Shown: positions 10,621 through 21,907 of the stretch, in pieces
Numbering within the stretch: position 1 is the stretch's first letter
How the letters are laid out: every line of letters starts with the position of its first letter
Source: Triticum aestivum
Taxonomy: Eukaryota; Streptophyta; Magnoliopsida; Poales; Poaceae
Length of the DNA: 64,000 nt
Direction: 5' to 3'
Assembly (NCBI RefSeq): GCF_018294505.1
Contig: NC_057802.1
Coordinates: 312,222,209-312,286,208, forward strand
The notes under the pieces: model-generated
Told to the model about the DNA's origin: nothing
Seen by the model: only the letters and a program-made list of their open reading frames with translations
The model's database searches: none
Program-made: the position numbers and the translations under genes

Positions 10621-13600
10621 ATGGCTCCGCCAACGCGTCAGAATCCGGATCGCAATGAAGGGAGTCAAGCGAAACCTCCGCCACCACCTCCACCTCCGGA
10701 GGCATGGCAATCAATCATGGCAGCCACCAACGCCAATGCTCAGATGATTCTGCAACTCTTGCAAGAACGTACTCAAGGGCAAGGCAATCAAGGCAATCAA
10801 GGTCAAGGCAACAATCAGTTTCACTTTGCCACTCTCAACCAGTTTCTCGCAAATCAGCCCAAGTCTTTCAGCTACTGTGCCGAGGCCACGGATGCCGATG
10901 ATTGGCTCGTGGACATCAACAAGCATTTTGAATGTAGCAATGTCAGGCCTGAGGAATTTGTCAAGTTCGCTTCTTTCCAGCTCAAGGACCAAGCTGCTGA
11001 TTGGTTTCAACAATACAAAGATTCCAGAGGAGGTCGTGTGATTACTTGGACTGACTTCTGTCGGGACTTCAAAGCGCACCACATTCCACAAAGTGTTGTT
11101 GAGAGCAAGCGTGAGGAGTTCCGCAATCTCAAGCAAGGAAACATGTCTGTGTATCAATACAACATTCAGTTTCAGAAACTTGCTCGCTTCGCTAAACAAG
11201 ACGTTCCTGATGAGAAGAGCATGATCTATCACTTCAGAGGTGGCCTTAAAGAGGATCTGCAGTTAGCTCTCGTTCTTGTTGAGCCTACTCAGTTTTATCA
11301 ATTCTACAATATGACACTGAAGCAAGAGGCTGCTCAGCTCAAATGTGAGGCTTCTAAGAAGAGAGTCAGAGACGCAGTCCAGTCTTCTTCTTCCTCTCTT
11401 GTGACAGCTAAGCAACAGAAGTTCTGGTTGCCTCCTCCTCCTCCTCCGTTTCGTCAGCCTTACCAGCAGAAGAACAAAGGTGGCCATGGTTCTTCAAACT
11501 CTTCCAACTCTGGCTATCAGAACAAGTCTCAGAATCAAGCTCCCAAGTCCAATGCTCCTTATCACCGTCCACTCTCAGAGGTGACTTGCAACAAATGTCA
11601 GCAGAAAGGTCACTATGCTAACAAGTGCTTCAACCAGAGGCGTCTTCCTCCTCCTCCTCCTGTCAGATCTTCCAGCAATGTAGTGGTCAAGCATAATCCA
11701 AAGTCTGCCAAGGTGAACATGATGAATGCAGCTCAAGCGGAGGAATCTACTGACGTGATTATGGGTAATCTCTCAGTTAATGATATTCCTGCAAAAGTTC
11801 TTTTTGATACTGGTGCATCGCTTTGTTTCATGTCAAGACCGTTTTTTGCCAAGCATGAATTCACTTGTTCTCATCTGAGTAAACCCATGGATGTCGTTTC
11901 TCCGGGTAAACGTTTGAGTTCTAGTATGTTGGTTCCGGATGTTTCCATCAAGATGGGTGACTATAAATTTCAGTCTTCTCCAATTGTTCTTGGTGACTCG
12001 GATATTGATCTAATTCTCGGGATGGACTGGCTTTCTAAGCACAAGGCTCAACTTGATTGTGCTACCAGAGAAATTCAATTGACACACTCGTCTGAGGATG
12101 TGATTATTTTTGCCGCTCGTAATGAAACCATTCGGTTTTTCTCTCTCAATGAGAAGGGCGAATTGGATGCCATCTCTCAAATTCCAGTCGTTTGCGAGTA
12201 TCAAGATGTCTTTCCAGAAGAGCTTCCGAGTATGCCTCCGCACCGGCCAGTTGAGTTCGTTATCGAACTAGAGCCTGGTACTGTACCCGTTTGCAAGCGT
12301 CCATACAAGCTTGGACCAAACAAGCTGAAGGAATTGAAGAAGCAGCTCGATGAACAAGAACGTCTGGGTTTGATCAGACCGAGTTCTTCTCCATGGGGTT
12401 GTGGTGTTCTTTTTGTCAAGAAGAAGGATGGCACGGACCGACTTTGTGTCGACTACCGTCCATTGAACAAGAAGACAATCAAGAACAAGTACCCACTTCC
12501 CAACATCAATGAGCTATTTGAGCAACTCAAAGGGGCTAAAGTATTCTCGAAGCTTGACCTTTGTATGGGGTATCATCAGATTCGCATTCGTGAAGAAGAT
12601 ATTCCCAAGACAGCATTCAGAACGAGCTTTGGTTCTTATGAATATACTGTCGTGTCTTTCGGCCTTGTCAATGCTCCTCCGGTGTTCTCTCGGATGATGA
12701 ATTTCATCTTCAACCCCTATACCAATGAATTCGTTCTGGTGTATCTTGATGATATCTTGGTCTTCTCCAAGAATAAGCAGGATCATGCCAAACATTTGCG
12801 ATTGGTGCTCGACAAGCTCAGAGAGTATCAATTCTATGCGAAGTTCTCCAAATGTGAGTTTTGGCTCGATGAAGTTCTTTTCCTTGGTCACATCATCTCC
12901 GCCAAAGGCATCGCTGTTAACCCCGAGAAGGTGTCCGCAGTTCTGGATTGTGAACCTCCTCAAAATGTCAAGCAGCTCCGTAGTTTCCTGGGTCTTGCAA
13001 GCTATTGCCGAAGATTCGTTGAGAATTTCTCCAAGATTGCAAAGCCTCTTTCCAACCTCCTACAGAAGCATGTGAAGTATGTCTGGTCTCCTGAGTGTGA
13101 CGTTGCTTTCAACACTCTCAAACAGAAACTAGTCACAGCTCCTGTCTTGACTCCTCCTGATGAATCCAAGCCGTATGAAGTTTTCTGTGATGCTTCTCTC
13201 CAAGGTCTCGGTGCTGTCTTAATGCAAGAGAAGAAAGTTGTGGCCTATACCTCTCGGCAGTTGAAGCCCAACGAGAAGAACTACCCCACTCATGATCTTG
13301 AGTTGGCGGCAGTTGTCCATGCATTGATTACGTGGAGACATCTCTTGTTGGGAAGACAAGTGGACATTTTCACTGATCACAAGAGTCTCAAGTATATCTT
13401 CACTCAGCCCAACCTCAACCTCAGGCAGACTCGATGGGTCGAAATGATTCAAGAGTACAATCCGAGTATCGAATATACTCCAGGTAAAGCAAATGTCATT
13501 GCAGATGCTTTGAGCAGGAAAGCTTATTGCAACAGCTTAATTCTCAAGCCTTTCCAACCGGATCTTTGTGAAGCTTTCCGCAAGCTGAATCTCCAAGTTG

Positions 13601-15075
13601 TTCCTCAAGGCGTTCTTGCCAACCTCATAGTATCTCCTACTTTGGAAGATCAAATTCGTGAGGCACAACTCCTTGATGCCATGGTGAAGAAGGTGAAACG
13701 TGGTATCGACAAGGGTCTTTCCAAATACAAGTGCTATCGCATTGATGACAGAGACATTTTGTTCTTCGAGGACCGAATTGTGGTTCCGAAAGGTGATCTA
13801 AGGAAAGTCATAATGAACGAGGCGCACAATTCTCTCCTTTCCATTCATCCTGGAAGTACGAAGATGTATCATGACCTCAAGCAGTCGTATTGGTGGACTC
13901 GAATGAAGCGAGAAATTGCTCAATTCGTGAATGAATGTGACGTCTGCCGAAGAGTGAAAGCAGAACATCAACGACCAGCTGGTCTCCTCCAACCTCTTGC
14001 TATTCCGGAATGGAAGTTTGATCATATCGAAATGGACTTCGTGACTGGATTTCCAAAGTCCAAGCGCGGAAATGATGCTATCTTTGTTGTCATTGACAAG
14101 CTCTCTAAAGTGGCTCATTTCCTTCCTATCAAAGAATCCATCACAGCAGCTCAGCTGGCAGAGCTCTACACCTCAAGAATTGTCTCCTTGCACGGCATTC
14201 CACAATTTATTTCTTCAGATCGTGGAAGCATCTTCACCTCTAAGTTCTGGGACTCCTTCCAGAAGGCCATGGGCACAAACATTCGCTTCAGCACAGCTTT
14301 TCACCCTCAAACTAGTGGCCAAGTCGAGCGAGTCAATCAAATTCTTGAAGATATGCTCAGGGCTTGTGTCATTTCCTTCGGCATGAGATGGGAAGATTGT
14401 CTTCCTTATGCTGAATTCTCCTACAACAACAGCTTCCAAGCGAGTTCGGGCAAGGCTCCATTCGAGATTCTCTATGGCAGAAAGTGCCGTACTCCTCTTA
14501 ATTGGTCAGAGACTGGTGAACGCCAACTTCTTGGCAATGACTTAATCACTGAAGCTGAAGAAATGTGTAAAGTCATCCGTGATAATCTCAAAGCCGCGCA
14601 ATCGCGTCAGAAGAGTTACTATGATAGTAAGCATCGTGATTTGGCTTTCGAGATCGGAGACCATGTCTACCTCCGCGTCTCCCCAATGAAAGGCACTCGT
14701 CGCTTCGGTATCAAAGGGAAGCTTGCCCCTAGATACGTGGGTCCTTTCAAGATCATTGGTAAAAGAGGCGACCTCGCCTATCAACTTGAACTTCCTTCCA
14801 ACTTTGCGAACGTGCACGATGTGTTCCACGTGTCACAGCTCCGCAAGTGCTTCAAGACGCCTGAGCGCACTATCAACTTCGAAGAGATTGACCTCCAAGA
14901 AGATTTGTCTTATCATGAGCACCCAGTTGCTATTCTTGAAGAAACTGAGCGCAAGACTCGCAACAAGTCAATCAAATTCCTCAAAGTGAAGTGGTCGCAC
15001 CATTCCGACCGGGAAGCCACCTGGGAACGCGAGGACCATCTCCGTTCCGAATATCCGGAGTTCTTTCAGTCCTAG
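10621..15075 (+). CDS. Gypsy chromovirus gag-pol polyprotein, intact single frame
   Basis: 1484 residues without a stop. Start [14 protein letters not shown] is chosen because the frame continues upstream in copy 1 but is shifted in copy 2. Order: gag domain about 93-250; CCHC knuckle 323-336 ([14 protein letters not shown]); aspartic protease DTG at 396-398; reverse transcriptase with YLDD at 708-711; RNase H with first Asp at about 857; integrase HHCC finger (His about 1069, CDVC 1106-1109); D-D-35-E core at D1139, D1200, E1236; GPF motif near 1371; and a chromodomain-like C-terminus in the last 50 residues (KVKW, ATWERE). The order protease-RT-RNase H-integrase with a chromodomain identifies a chromovirus, and with a tRNA-Met primer it suggests the Tekay/Del clade. 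The protein makes and integrates the element's DNA copy in virus-like particles. The RT block reads [11 protein letters not shown] where LRSGYHQ is usual, in both copies. Confidence 0.95.
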   Translation: MAPPTRQNPDRNEGSQAKPPPPPPPPEAWQSIMAATNANAQMILQLLQERTQGQGNQGNQGQGNNQFHFATLNQFLANQPKSFSYCAEATDADDWLVDINKHFECSNVRPEEFVKFASFQLKDQAADWFQQYKDSRGGRVITWTDFCRDFKAHHIPQSVVESKREEFRNLKQGNMSVYQYNIQFQKLARFAKQDVPDEKSMIYHFRGGLKEDLQLALVLVEPTQFYQFYNMTLKQEAAQLKCEASKKRVRDAVQSSSSSLVTAKQQKFWLPPPPPPFRQPYQQKNKGGHGSSNSSNSGYQNKSQNQAPKSNAPYHRPLSEVTCNKCQQKGHYANKCFNQRRLPPPPPVRSSSNVVVKHNPKSAKVNMMNAAQAEESTDVIMGNLSVNDIPAKVLFDTGASLCFMSRPFFAKHEFTCSHLSKPMDVVSPGKRLSSSMLVPDVSIKMGDYKFQSSPIVLGDSDIDLILGMDWLSKHKAQLDCATREIQLTHSSEDVIIFAARNETIRFFSLNEKGELDAISQIPVVCEYQDVFPEELPSMPPHRPVEFVIELEPGTVPVCKRPYKLGPNKLKELKKQLDEQERLGLIRPSSSPWGCGVLFVKKKDGTDRLCVDYRPLNKKTIKNKYPLPNINELFEQLKGAKVFSKLDLCMGYHQIRIREEDIPKTAFRTSFGSYEYTVVSFGLVNAPPVFSRMMNFIFNPYTNEFVLVYLDDILVFSKNKQDHAKHLRLVLDKLREYQFYAKFSKCEFWLDEVLFLGHIISAKGIAVNPEKVSAVLDCEPPQNVKQLRSFLGLASYCRRFVENFSKIAKPLSNLLQKHVKYVWSPECDVAFNTLKQKLVTAPVLTPPDESKPYEVFCDASLQGLGAVLMQEKKVVAYTSRQLKPNEKNYPTHDLELAAVVHALITWRHLLLGRQVDIFTDHKSLKYIFTQPNLNLRQTRWVEMIQEYNPSIEYTPGKANVIADALSRKAYCNSLILKPFQPDLCEAFRKLNLQVVPQGVLANLIVSPTLEDQIREAQLLDAMVKKVKRGIDKGLSKYKCYRIDDRDILFFEDRIVVPKGDLRKVIMNEAHNSLLSIHPGSTKMYHDLKQSYWWTRMKREIAQFVNECDVCRRVKAEHQRPAGLLQPLAIPEWKFDHIEMDFVTGFPKSKRGNDAIFVVIDKLSKVAHFLPIKESITAAQLAELYTSRIVSLHGIPQFISSDRGSIFTSKFWDSFQKAMGTNIRFSTAFHPQTSGQVERVNQILEDMLRACVISFGMRWEDCLPYAEFSYNNSFQASSGKAPFEILYGRKCRTPLNWSETGERQLLGNDLITEAEEMCKVIRDNLKAAQSRQKSYYDSKHRDLAFEIGDHVYLRVSPMKGTRRFGIKGKLAPRYVGPFKIIGKRGDLAYQLELPSNFANVHDVFHVSQLRKCFKTPERTINFEEIDLQEDLSYHEHPVAILEETERKTRNKSIKFLKVKWSHHSDREATWEREDHLRSEYPEFFQS

Positions 15076-15097
15076 ATCTCGGGGCGAGATCCTCTCG

Positions 15098-15111
15098 TAG
15101 TGGTGGAGTGT
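15098..15111 (+). other. Polypurine tract of Gypsy copy 1
   Basis: TAGTGGTGGAGTGT lies directly before the 3' LTR start TGTAACACCC. It is the expected plus-strand primer site, although it is not purely purine. Confidence 0.55.
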
Positions 15112-16905
15112 TGTAACACCCCGCATGTATCTCGCCATATTTGTAACTCCGACTCTTGCCATTTCCGGCTATGTGATATGTTTTCCCTCCGTTGTCGGGT
15201 TTTTGCCTTTCGTTTTGTATTTTGTCATGTCATGCATTTTCATATCATGTCATCATGTGCATTGCATTCACATACGTGTTCGTCTCATGCATCCGAGCAT
15301 TTTCCCCGTTGTCCGTTTTGCAATCCGGCGCTCCTATCTCCTCTGGTGCACCCCTCTTGTTTTCTTTCGTGTGCGTGTGTCAAACTTTCTCGGAATGGAC
15401 CGAGGCTTGTCAAGTGGTTTTAATATACCACCCGGAGACTACCGGTCAAGTTTCGTTCCATTCGGAGGTCGTTTGGTACTCCAACGGTTAACCGGGCCTC
15501 CGCAATGTTCATTTGAGTGTCCAGCAAAAACCCCCTCCAAAACCAGCCCAAAGCCCACCAAACTCTCTTCCATGCTCTAGGTCGTTCGATCACGATCGTG
15601 TGGGCGAAAACCGCACCTCATTTGGAGTGGACAAAACGCGTCGCCGCTCCCGGCCAGTGGCATCGCGCCACGTCACCCCCGCCGCCGTCTCCGCCGCGCC
15701 AGGCCCGCCGGGCTCGGATCGGGCCCGCNNNNNNNNNNNNNNNNNNNNNNNNNNNNNNNNNNNNNNNNNNNNNNNNNNNNNNNNNNNNNNNNNNNNNNNN
15801 NNNNNNNNNNNNNNNNNNNNNNNNNNNNNNNNNNNNNNNNNNNNNNNNNNNNNNNNNNNNNNNNNNNNNNNNNNNNNNNNNNNNNNNNNNNNNNNNNNNN
15901 NNNNNNNNNNNNNNNNNNNNNNNNNNNNNNNNNNNNNNNNNNNNNNNNNNNNNNNNNNNNNNNNNNNNNNNNNNNNNNNNNNNNNNNNNNNNNNNNNNNN
16001 NNNNNNNNNNNNNNNNNNNNNNNNNNNNNNNNNNNNNNNNNNNNNNNNNNNNNNNNNNNNNNNNNNNNNNNNNNNNNNNNNNNNNNNNNNNNNNNNNNNN
16101 NNNNNNNNNNNNNNNNNNNNNNNNNNNNNNNNNNNNNNNNNNNNNNNNNNNNNNNNNNNNNNNNNNNNNNNNNNNNNNNNNNNNNNNNNNNNNNNNNNNN
16201 NNNNNNNNNNNNNNNNNNNNNNNNNNNNNNNNNNNNNNNNNNNNNNNNNNNNNNNNNNNNNNNNNNNNNNNNNNNNNNNNNNNNNNNNNNNNNNNNNNNN
16301 NNNNNNNNNNNNNNNNNNNNNNNNNNNNNNNNNNNNNNNNNNNNNNNNNNNNNNNNNNNNNNNNNNNNNNNNNNNNNNNNNNNNNNNTTTCTTCATCACC
16401 GCCGCCGCCAAGTTGCCGCCGCCGCCGGCCACCGGCCGTCGCCTCCGGTCCGGCCCCGCCGCCGGCGACCACCTCCGGCTCCCTCGCCCCTCCTCCGGCC
16501 ACCGGCCCTCGCCTCGCCGGCCCCTCCCTCGCCTCGCCGGCCCGAGCAACTCCTCGCCTGAGATCCCGATCCGCACAGTACGCGTTGACTTCTCCCGACC
16601 TTGTTTTTTTCCTAAGTCCCAGAATTCCATCAGCAAGTGCCTATGTTCGAGATGCGATAACTTTGTGCATGTAGCTCCGATTCGCGCGTATAATATGTCA
16701 AATTGTTCGTCTCGTGATGCTCTTCATTTTGTTCAGTTGCACCATTTTCATTAGATGTCATCTTGATGCCCAAATCTTCGTTGGAAGAGGGCTAGTTGCT
16801 GTTAATCTCTGGTTCTTATCAGAACTTGGAGATTTGTCATTTTTGTATCATTTATTCTGTGCATCTTTTGAGCATGAGCTCTATATGTGTTTTGTATTAT
16901 GCCAT
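15112..16905 (+). repeat. Truncated 3' LTR of Gypsy copy 1
   Basis: Starts TGTAACACCCCGCATG and runs parallel to 54531-56200 of copy 2. It contains an N gap (15729-16387). Before the gap, copy 1 lacks the ~100 bp that in copy 2 includes the TATAAAAC promoter. Similarity ends near 16905 in a GCCATGCCATGCCAT stretch, where a different LTR fragment is joined. About 2.7 kb of the LTR is missing. Confidence 0.8.
15729..16387. other. Assembly gap (659 N)
   Basis: Run of N in a very GC-rich part of the LTR. Flanks are GCCGCC-type repeats. Reading frames that cross it are artefacts. Confidence 1.
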
Positions 16906-16913
16906 GCCATGCC

Positions 16914-17201
16914 ATCCGCACCCTCACCAGCTCACACCAACCCAAGAACACGCCTCCTGGGGTTGTTCTTCCCCTATACTAGTTCATCCTCAGCCCACCT
17001 CGAGGCTAATCCACCACAAAGCAGGAGTAGGGTATTACACCGCAAGGTGGCCCGAACCTGGGTAAACTACCTTGCCCATTCCTTTCCCATTCATCGAGCT
17101 AGACCGTGAGATTGACAAGTCGGTAGGCCGGGAAGATTGATTTCTTCGCACACGCCTCAGAGTTCGAACCTTTCTTGGGTCTGCGGAGCCCTGAATCCGA
17201 C
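16914..17201 (+). repeat. 3' fragment of another Gypsy LTR
   Basis: The text GTAGGGTATTACACCGCAAG, CGAGCTAGACCGTGAG and the end GCCCTGAATCCGAC correspond in order to the last third of the LTR at 28013-28921 (GTATTACACCACAACGG, CGAGCTAGGCCTTGAG, CCCGTAATCCGACA), at much lower identity. It belongs to a related Gypsy family, with both boundaries lost. Confidence 0.65.
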
Positions 17202-18540
17202 GGTGATGGACAAGAAATCATAGTAAAGCAGTGGCGATCTACTTTCTTGTTGCAATAAATAAGTTGAGTAGATACAAAAGAGTACCGCCTCTGGTGCGGC
17301 GCCGTTTATGCATCTTCTGAGAATTTGACGGTGCTGCAGTAGCAATGGCTGTCGGCAGCATGGAAGCAGATCTAGGAGGGTAGACGGTGGCGGCAGGGGA
17401 AATATCCCAGCGCGATGGACGAGATGGTCGTAGGAGCGGCGCCTGCAAGGTGGACAACGGCTGGGATGAAGCGAGAGGACGGGATGCAAGGATCCTGGTC
17501 CGAAGCCGTGGATCAGAGAGGTCGATCTCTTGTAATGGACGACGACGTCGGGGTATCAGCTCCGGCATGGTTGAGGAGGACGGCAGTGGATGGGGTGGCG
17601 GACGGAGGAGGATGGGGTGGAGAGGGTGTTTTGGCGCCCAGGAGTACGAATGGGGAAATGGAGGGAGAGATGAAGGGGGAACCATGTCTCCAGGGTGCGC
17701 TTGTCTCAAATGTGAGGAAATTTACAAACTTAGCTCCCGTTTAAAATTTCCTACATCACAGTAGTATTAGTCGGCTGGGGATAGGACGGTAATCTCGCAG
17801 ACACCGAATATTTGCCAACGGAGATTTCGGCCGAGGAGTGTTTGTTTTGGTGCCCACCGTGTATGAATCCGGGTGAGAGGCGATTTCGGCCGAGGAGACA
17901 CTTTGTTTTGGCGCCCACTATGTATGAATCCGGGTGAGAGGTGGTTATGTCATGTTTGAGTGAAATTACGAACCTGCCCCTATCAAGACCTATTGAAGTT
18001 GAGCCAACATGTGTTGCATGTTAGGGACAGGAAGTAATTTCCATCTCCCAAATTTTGGTTTCAGGCGGTTACTGCGAGTTTGGCCGCTTCATTCAATTTT
18101 TTGAGAAAAAGCTTGACGTCTATCGTGCCAACTCAATTCCAATCCATTTTGTATTCTATTTTTGTTCGGGCAGGATCCATTTTCGATTGGAATAAAATTC
18201 TATATACATCATTTTTGATATATACTTTCAAAAGCACAACAAAGAGTTCTCCTCCTTTATATATAATATGATTTACAAATACAATGATCTCAAAATCATA
18301 AGGTTGAATTCAAAAATTTTAAACCAAATTATGTTCTACTAAAATGTATGGATCAGTAATATGTACATATTAAATAACATAGATGCGCGTGAATTCATAT
18401 GAGTATGCATGTTTGATAGATCAATTTTGGTTCGAGTATGAATTACATGTATCATCATCTCGAATTCAAATATTTGAATCCTTTTTATGTTGAAATTTTC
18501 TATACACGCAACTAAATATTTGAATCTCCTTTCGCGCCCA
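17202..18540. other. Unresolved degraded repeat DNA
   Basis: A GC-rich half (17239-17764) has overlapping low-complexity frames on both strands, none recognisable. It is followed by a two-unit tandem repeat (17821-17942, unit about 60 bp containing GATTTCGGCCGAGGAG and GTATGAATCCGGGTGAGAGG) and an AT-rich stretch. GC-rich first exon plus AT-rich intron of a transposon gene is possible but not shown. Confidence 0.3.
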
Positions 18541-19440
18541 TCTCTCTCGCGTGCTCCTTCATGTAGCTATCACTCTCTTTTCTCCAGCTTACCCGCACGC
18601 TCACTTCATGTTTCTCCTATTTTCACAAACATGGTCTCTCGACGTCTCCCTTGAGAAGTGTCACACTCTCCCTATCATTATACATTACACGGTTTTCATT
18701 ATCTCCCACTTCTCTATCATTCTCTGGTATCACTAGGTACCTAAGCTTTCTTTTTCACCGCCACAAACACACTCTCACTCGTCTTTCACTTTGTCTTTCT
18801 CTCTAGGGTTCTCTCACGCACCCTATATCTTTCTAGATATGACTCATGCCACTAAAATTACTCTCTCTTGCACACACAATGTTTGTTGCGGTCTCCTTTC
18901 CGTCTTCATCTTAGTTATAAAACTGACATTATTCATTTGTTTACCGATCAGACAAACTCTCCCCCTTTCTCTCTCTCTCACACACACACACACAACTCCT
19001 GCTTCCACTCCCCTTCCCAACTACCGTCTCTCTCTCACACACACACACAAAACTCTCGCTTTCGCACCCCCGACTCGTACTTCTCTCACAAACATTGATC
19101 GACTAGCCTCCAGATAGGTTTATACACCCGCACACTCTTGCTTCCACTATCTCGTACATGTCTCTCTTGCACTCCTTGTATCTATGTAGATTTTTCGTCC
19201 CTTCTTGAAACACGCCCTCTCGATCGTGCACACACACACTATCGCCTCATTTTATGGTGATACCTCTCGCACACACACTCTTTGTGTCCTTGTCACACAC
19301 GCACTCCGTCCTCCTCCTCTCTCCCTCTCTCTCACACACACACCACACACACACATGGGCTAACACTATACCACTTCTTGAATCTTGAAACCAACCACAT
19401 TCCTCCCTTATCTCATCAAAACCGCCAAAGGAATATATTT
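18541..19440. repeat. Pyrimidine-rich, microsatellite-bearing segment
   Basis: For about 900 bp the plus strand is dominated by C and T, with CTCTCT runs and (CA)n tracts near 18981, 19037 and 19333. The reading frames here are low-complexity and are not called. See the purine-rich counterpart at 49900-51130. Confidence 0.6.
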
Positions 19441-19494
19441 TGAGTGAAACATAATATATTTTTAGTGATATACCACTACCCCAGGATGCTGCTA

Positions 19495-20080
19495 ACGCGA
19501 CACTACGATCAGAGACCCTTCGATGAAACTGTGTGCGATGCAATAATCGCAAACAGTGTTGTAAAAAACCCGTCAAAAAGGTGCAAAATGTTTGCAATGA
19601 TGGATGCGTCAAACACGGTTCCGATTTTGGTTGCGTGTGTGATGATGGGCATACAGTTCAGTTCAATTAACTGTTTGCGATGAGGAGGAAAAAATAAACG
19701 GGCTGCCAGATGAAGGCGTGTGCGATGTACATCATACGGTTCACTCGGATGAACTGTTTGTGATGAGGCGGAACAACAGAAACGGGCAGCCAGATGAAGA
19801 TGTGTGCGATATACGGCATACAGTTCCCTCGGATGAACTGTTTGCGTTGAGCCAAGAGAACAGAAATGGTTCAACTTAACCAGACGTGTGTGATATGCGG
19901 CAAACAGGTCTGTAATCGGAAATGTGTGGGAAGACCGATAACAACAAAGACAATTCCTATTAACAAGCCGTGTGTGTTTTGAGCAAATGATTGCTGGTAT
20001 ACAATTGTCAGTGATTGATGAAATCATCACCGACGGGTTCCATTGTTTGGTCCGTGTGCGATGTGATTTGCTCTGTCTAT
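19495..20080. repeat. Degenerate tandem repeats of a DNA transposon
   Basis: Five or so imperfect units of about 95-100 bp share GTGTGCGAT, CATACAGTT, CGGATGAACTGTTTGCGATG and GGCAGCCAGATGAAG. Subterminal repeats of this type are common in large CACTA elements. The same CACGGTT/ACCGTGTGYGAT vocabulary returns near 21440 and at 25080-25220. Confidence 0.55.
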
Positions 20081-20228
20081 AGAGCATACACATATATACT
20101 TAAAAGTATAGCATTGCATAACCAAATTAAGCATACAATTACACAAGTGACTACACATATAACATTTCCACACACCAAAGTAAGCAATTACATGCATACT
20201 AAACTAGGACAAACGTGGATCTAATCAT

Positions 20229-20946
20229 CTACTTCATATTGCAACGACGCTTGCCATTGCTCTGCTTCCGGCTGGATCCCTGGCCATTTTGGGGAAGGAG
20301 GCACTTCCTCATGTTAACGATCCGCCTATACATGTCGTAGCTCGTGTACGCCTCCTTGGCCGCGTACGCAACGTGAGCTTTGTCGAGTTTCTCCATCCAG
20401 GCCGAGTGCGAGGCACGCTTGTCCTTGTTGCAGGAATCCTTCATATCTCTGTAGTAGGGGTCGATGATGGCCTCGGCGAGGTGAACTGGTGAGTCCTTGT
20501 CATGCTCCTTGCTGCCCCAGGTCTTGTATTGGCCCTCGATGTCGACAAGATTCTGGCAGGCGATGCCCGAATTCTTGAGCACCTTGACATCATTGGTGAT
20601 GTCCACCGTAGCGAACATGTAGTGGGGGCTGTTGACAAACCTAGCGAAACGCTCGCAAGGCCTTGTGGCCAGGCAGTAGTGGTAGATGAGGACGTGGTTG
20701 CGCACACACATATGGGCGACGGCGACCTTGGGACGAGACTCGGCACGAGCGCGGGTGTACTCGAGGTCGAACCCGACACCTTGTACTTCTCCTCGGCAAG
20801 CAACAGCTCCATGATGTGGATCGAGTGCTCCACCCAGACCGGTTGTTGGTGTACATCACCGAGAGCTCAGTGAACCTTCGGTGGGTGTCCACCACGGCAT
20901 GCATGGTGAACTGCTGCTCATCGTGGGCAGCCGCTGAGAGCACCAT
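20229..20946 (-). pseudogene. 3'-5' exonuclease-like (Werner-type DEDDy) gene, frameshifted
   Basis: Reading on the minus strand from an ATG at 20946, the frame shifts by one base near 20838 and continues to a TAA/TAG region at 20229. It totals about 239 codons. Recognisable parts are HAVVDTHRRFTELSV, the first DEDD motif in SGFDLEYTRAR (Asp and Glu two apart), a second-motif region near TNDVKVLKNSG, and YAAKEAYTSYDMYRRI near the C-terminus. Family members degrade nucleic acid from the 3' end using two metals bound by D-E-D-D. Here the third-motif aspartate (Y-x3-D) is a glutamate, codon 20352-20354. Many near-copies exist in Triticeae repeats, so it is probably carried by the transposon that flanks it. 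A working enzyme is unlikely. Confidence 0.65.
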
Positions 20947-21907
20947 TGGAGCTGCGCAGGATACCCTCTAAGAACTTGTCGTGGTGGGTGTGCTTCTTGC
21001 AATGGTGGGGCGCGATCAAAAGGTTGAAGAGACACAAGTCTTAAATGGCCTCTGTAACAAATGGGGGCCAGCCGGCCTGTAATCGTCACGTCTTGTCACG
21101 ACGTTCATAGTGGAGGGTTCTAGTGCATGCTTGACAACACCGCACCGCAAGCGTTTTGTTTGACCACGCGTGGGCTCGGAGAGGCGCCAAATGTATCGTC
21201 AGTGAGCATGTTCCCGCTCTACCGCGTAGTTTACCGTGCAAGCTTCCTGCCCGGCTAGTTTCGCCACGCGTCGGCTAGAAGAGGGACAAATCGTGGGCGT
21301 TTATTGGCAAAAAGCTTTGTAAAAACGAAGTGTGTGGAATGACTTCGGTCATAAGTTTACCTATGGGTGATGCGGTCAAAGTTACATAGAAGGTTGATGA
21401 TGGACACTCGAGTGTGATAATTAATTCTACGCTCTACAGGGCACACGGTGGAAGAAACCAACTGTGTGCAATAATGTCGAAGATCACAGTCGAGTTAGCT
21501 ATATAGATCGTGTGCTATGAGATCGACAAGGTAAACAGATTTGAGAATGGTTAATAAAATCTAAGACCATTTCATATTAAGGTCAAAATAGTGCTACGAA
21601 TATACGAGTCTCATACGATGCCATTTCAACGATTGTACCACAAAAGCTCAAAATATTACAAGGTTCAAATTCCAGAGTTATATGGCTCAAATTCGAAGAT
21701 TAGAAGGTTCAAACTGATACTAGAAATGAAATTCAGCTCATCAGCTGCAAACGCTTGCGGTGATCCGCTGAACATGGATATCAGAGAGGTTCAAACTAAT
21801 ATTACCACTTCTAAGTTGTTTCGAAACCTCACAATTTTTGCAAAGGGGTCAGCCACTTAGAAGTCATGTATGGGGTTGACACGATGACTTCCGATTACTC
21901 TGTCATC
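20947..21907. other. Degraded transposon sequence without a called gene
   Basis: Contains scattered pieces of the exonuclease-type element on the minus strand up to about 21100 and, near 21440-21500, a CACACGGT...ACTGTGTGCAATAAT motif like those at 19500 and 25100. Nothing else recognised. Confidence 0.4.

Larger units (their letters stand above)
7781..16905 (+). mobile_element. Chromovirus-type Gypsy element, copy 1, with rearranged LTRs
   Basis: Order: inverted LTR end (7781-8171), forward LTR 3' portion (8165-9464), tRNA-Met primer site, 1.15 kb leader, intact gag-pol (10621-15075), polypurine tract, truncated 3' LTR (15112 to about 16905). It inserted into the gene at 6278-7780. Copy 2 at 54531-64000 shows the normal LTR, about 4.57 kb. 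The LTR terminus GCATCGTGGGCGTTACA resembles, from memory, that of the Sukkula/Erika group of Triticeae elements. The right end is lost at about 16905, so no target duplication can be shown. Confidence 0.9.

Noticed and set aside
12010..14439. Numerous minus-strand frames within gag-pol
   Set aside because: Shadows of the intact plus-strand polyprotein, recurring at equivalent positions in copy 2.
15513..16754. Long frames of 290-410 codons on both strands across N runs (also 55051-55969)
   Set aside because: They consist almost wholly of unknown residues from the assembly gaps and have no support as genes.
17239..17764. Overlapping frames of 110-156 codons on both strands
   Set aside because: GC-rich low-complexity DNA gives open frames on both strands; no motif or splice evidence.
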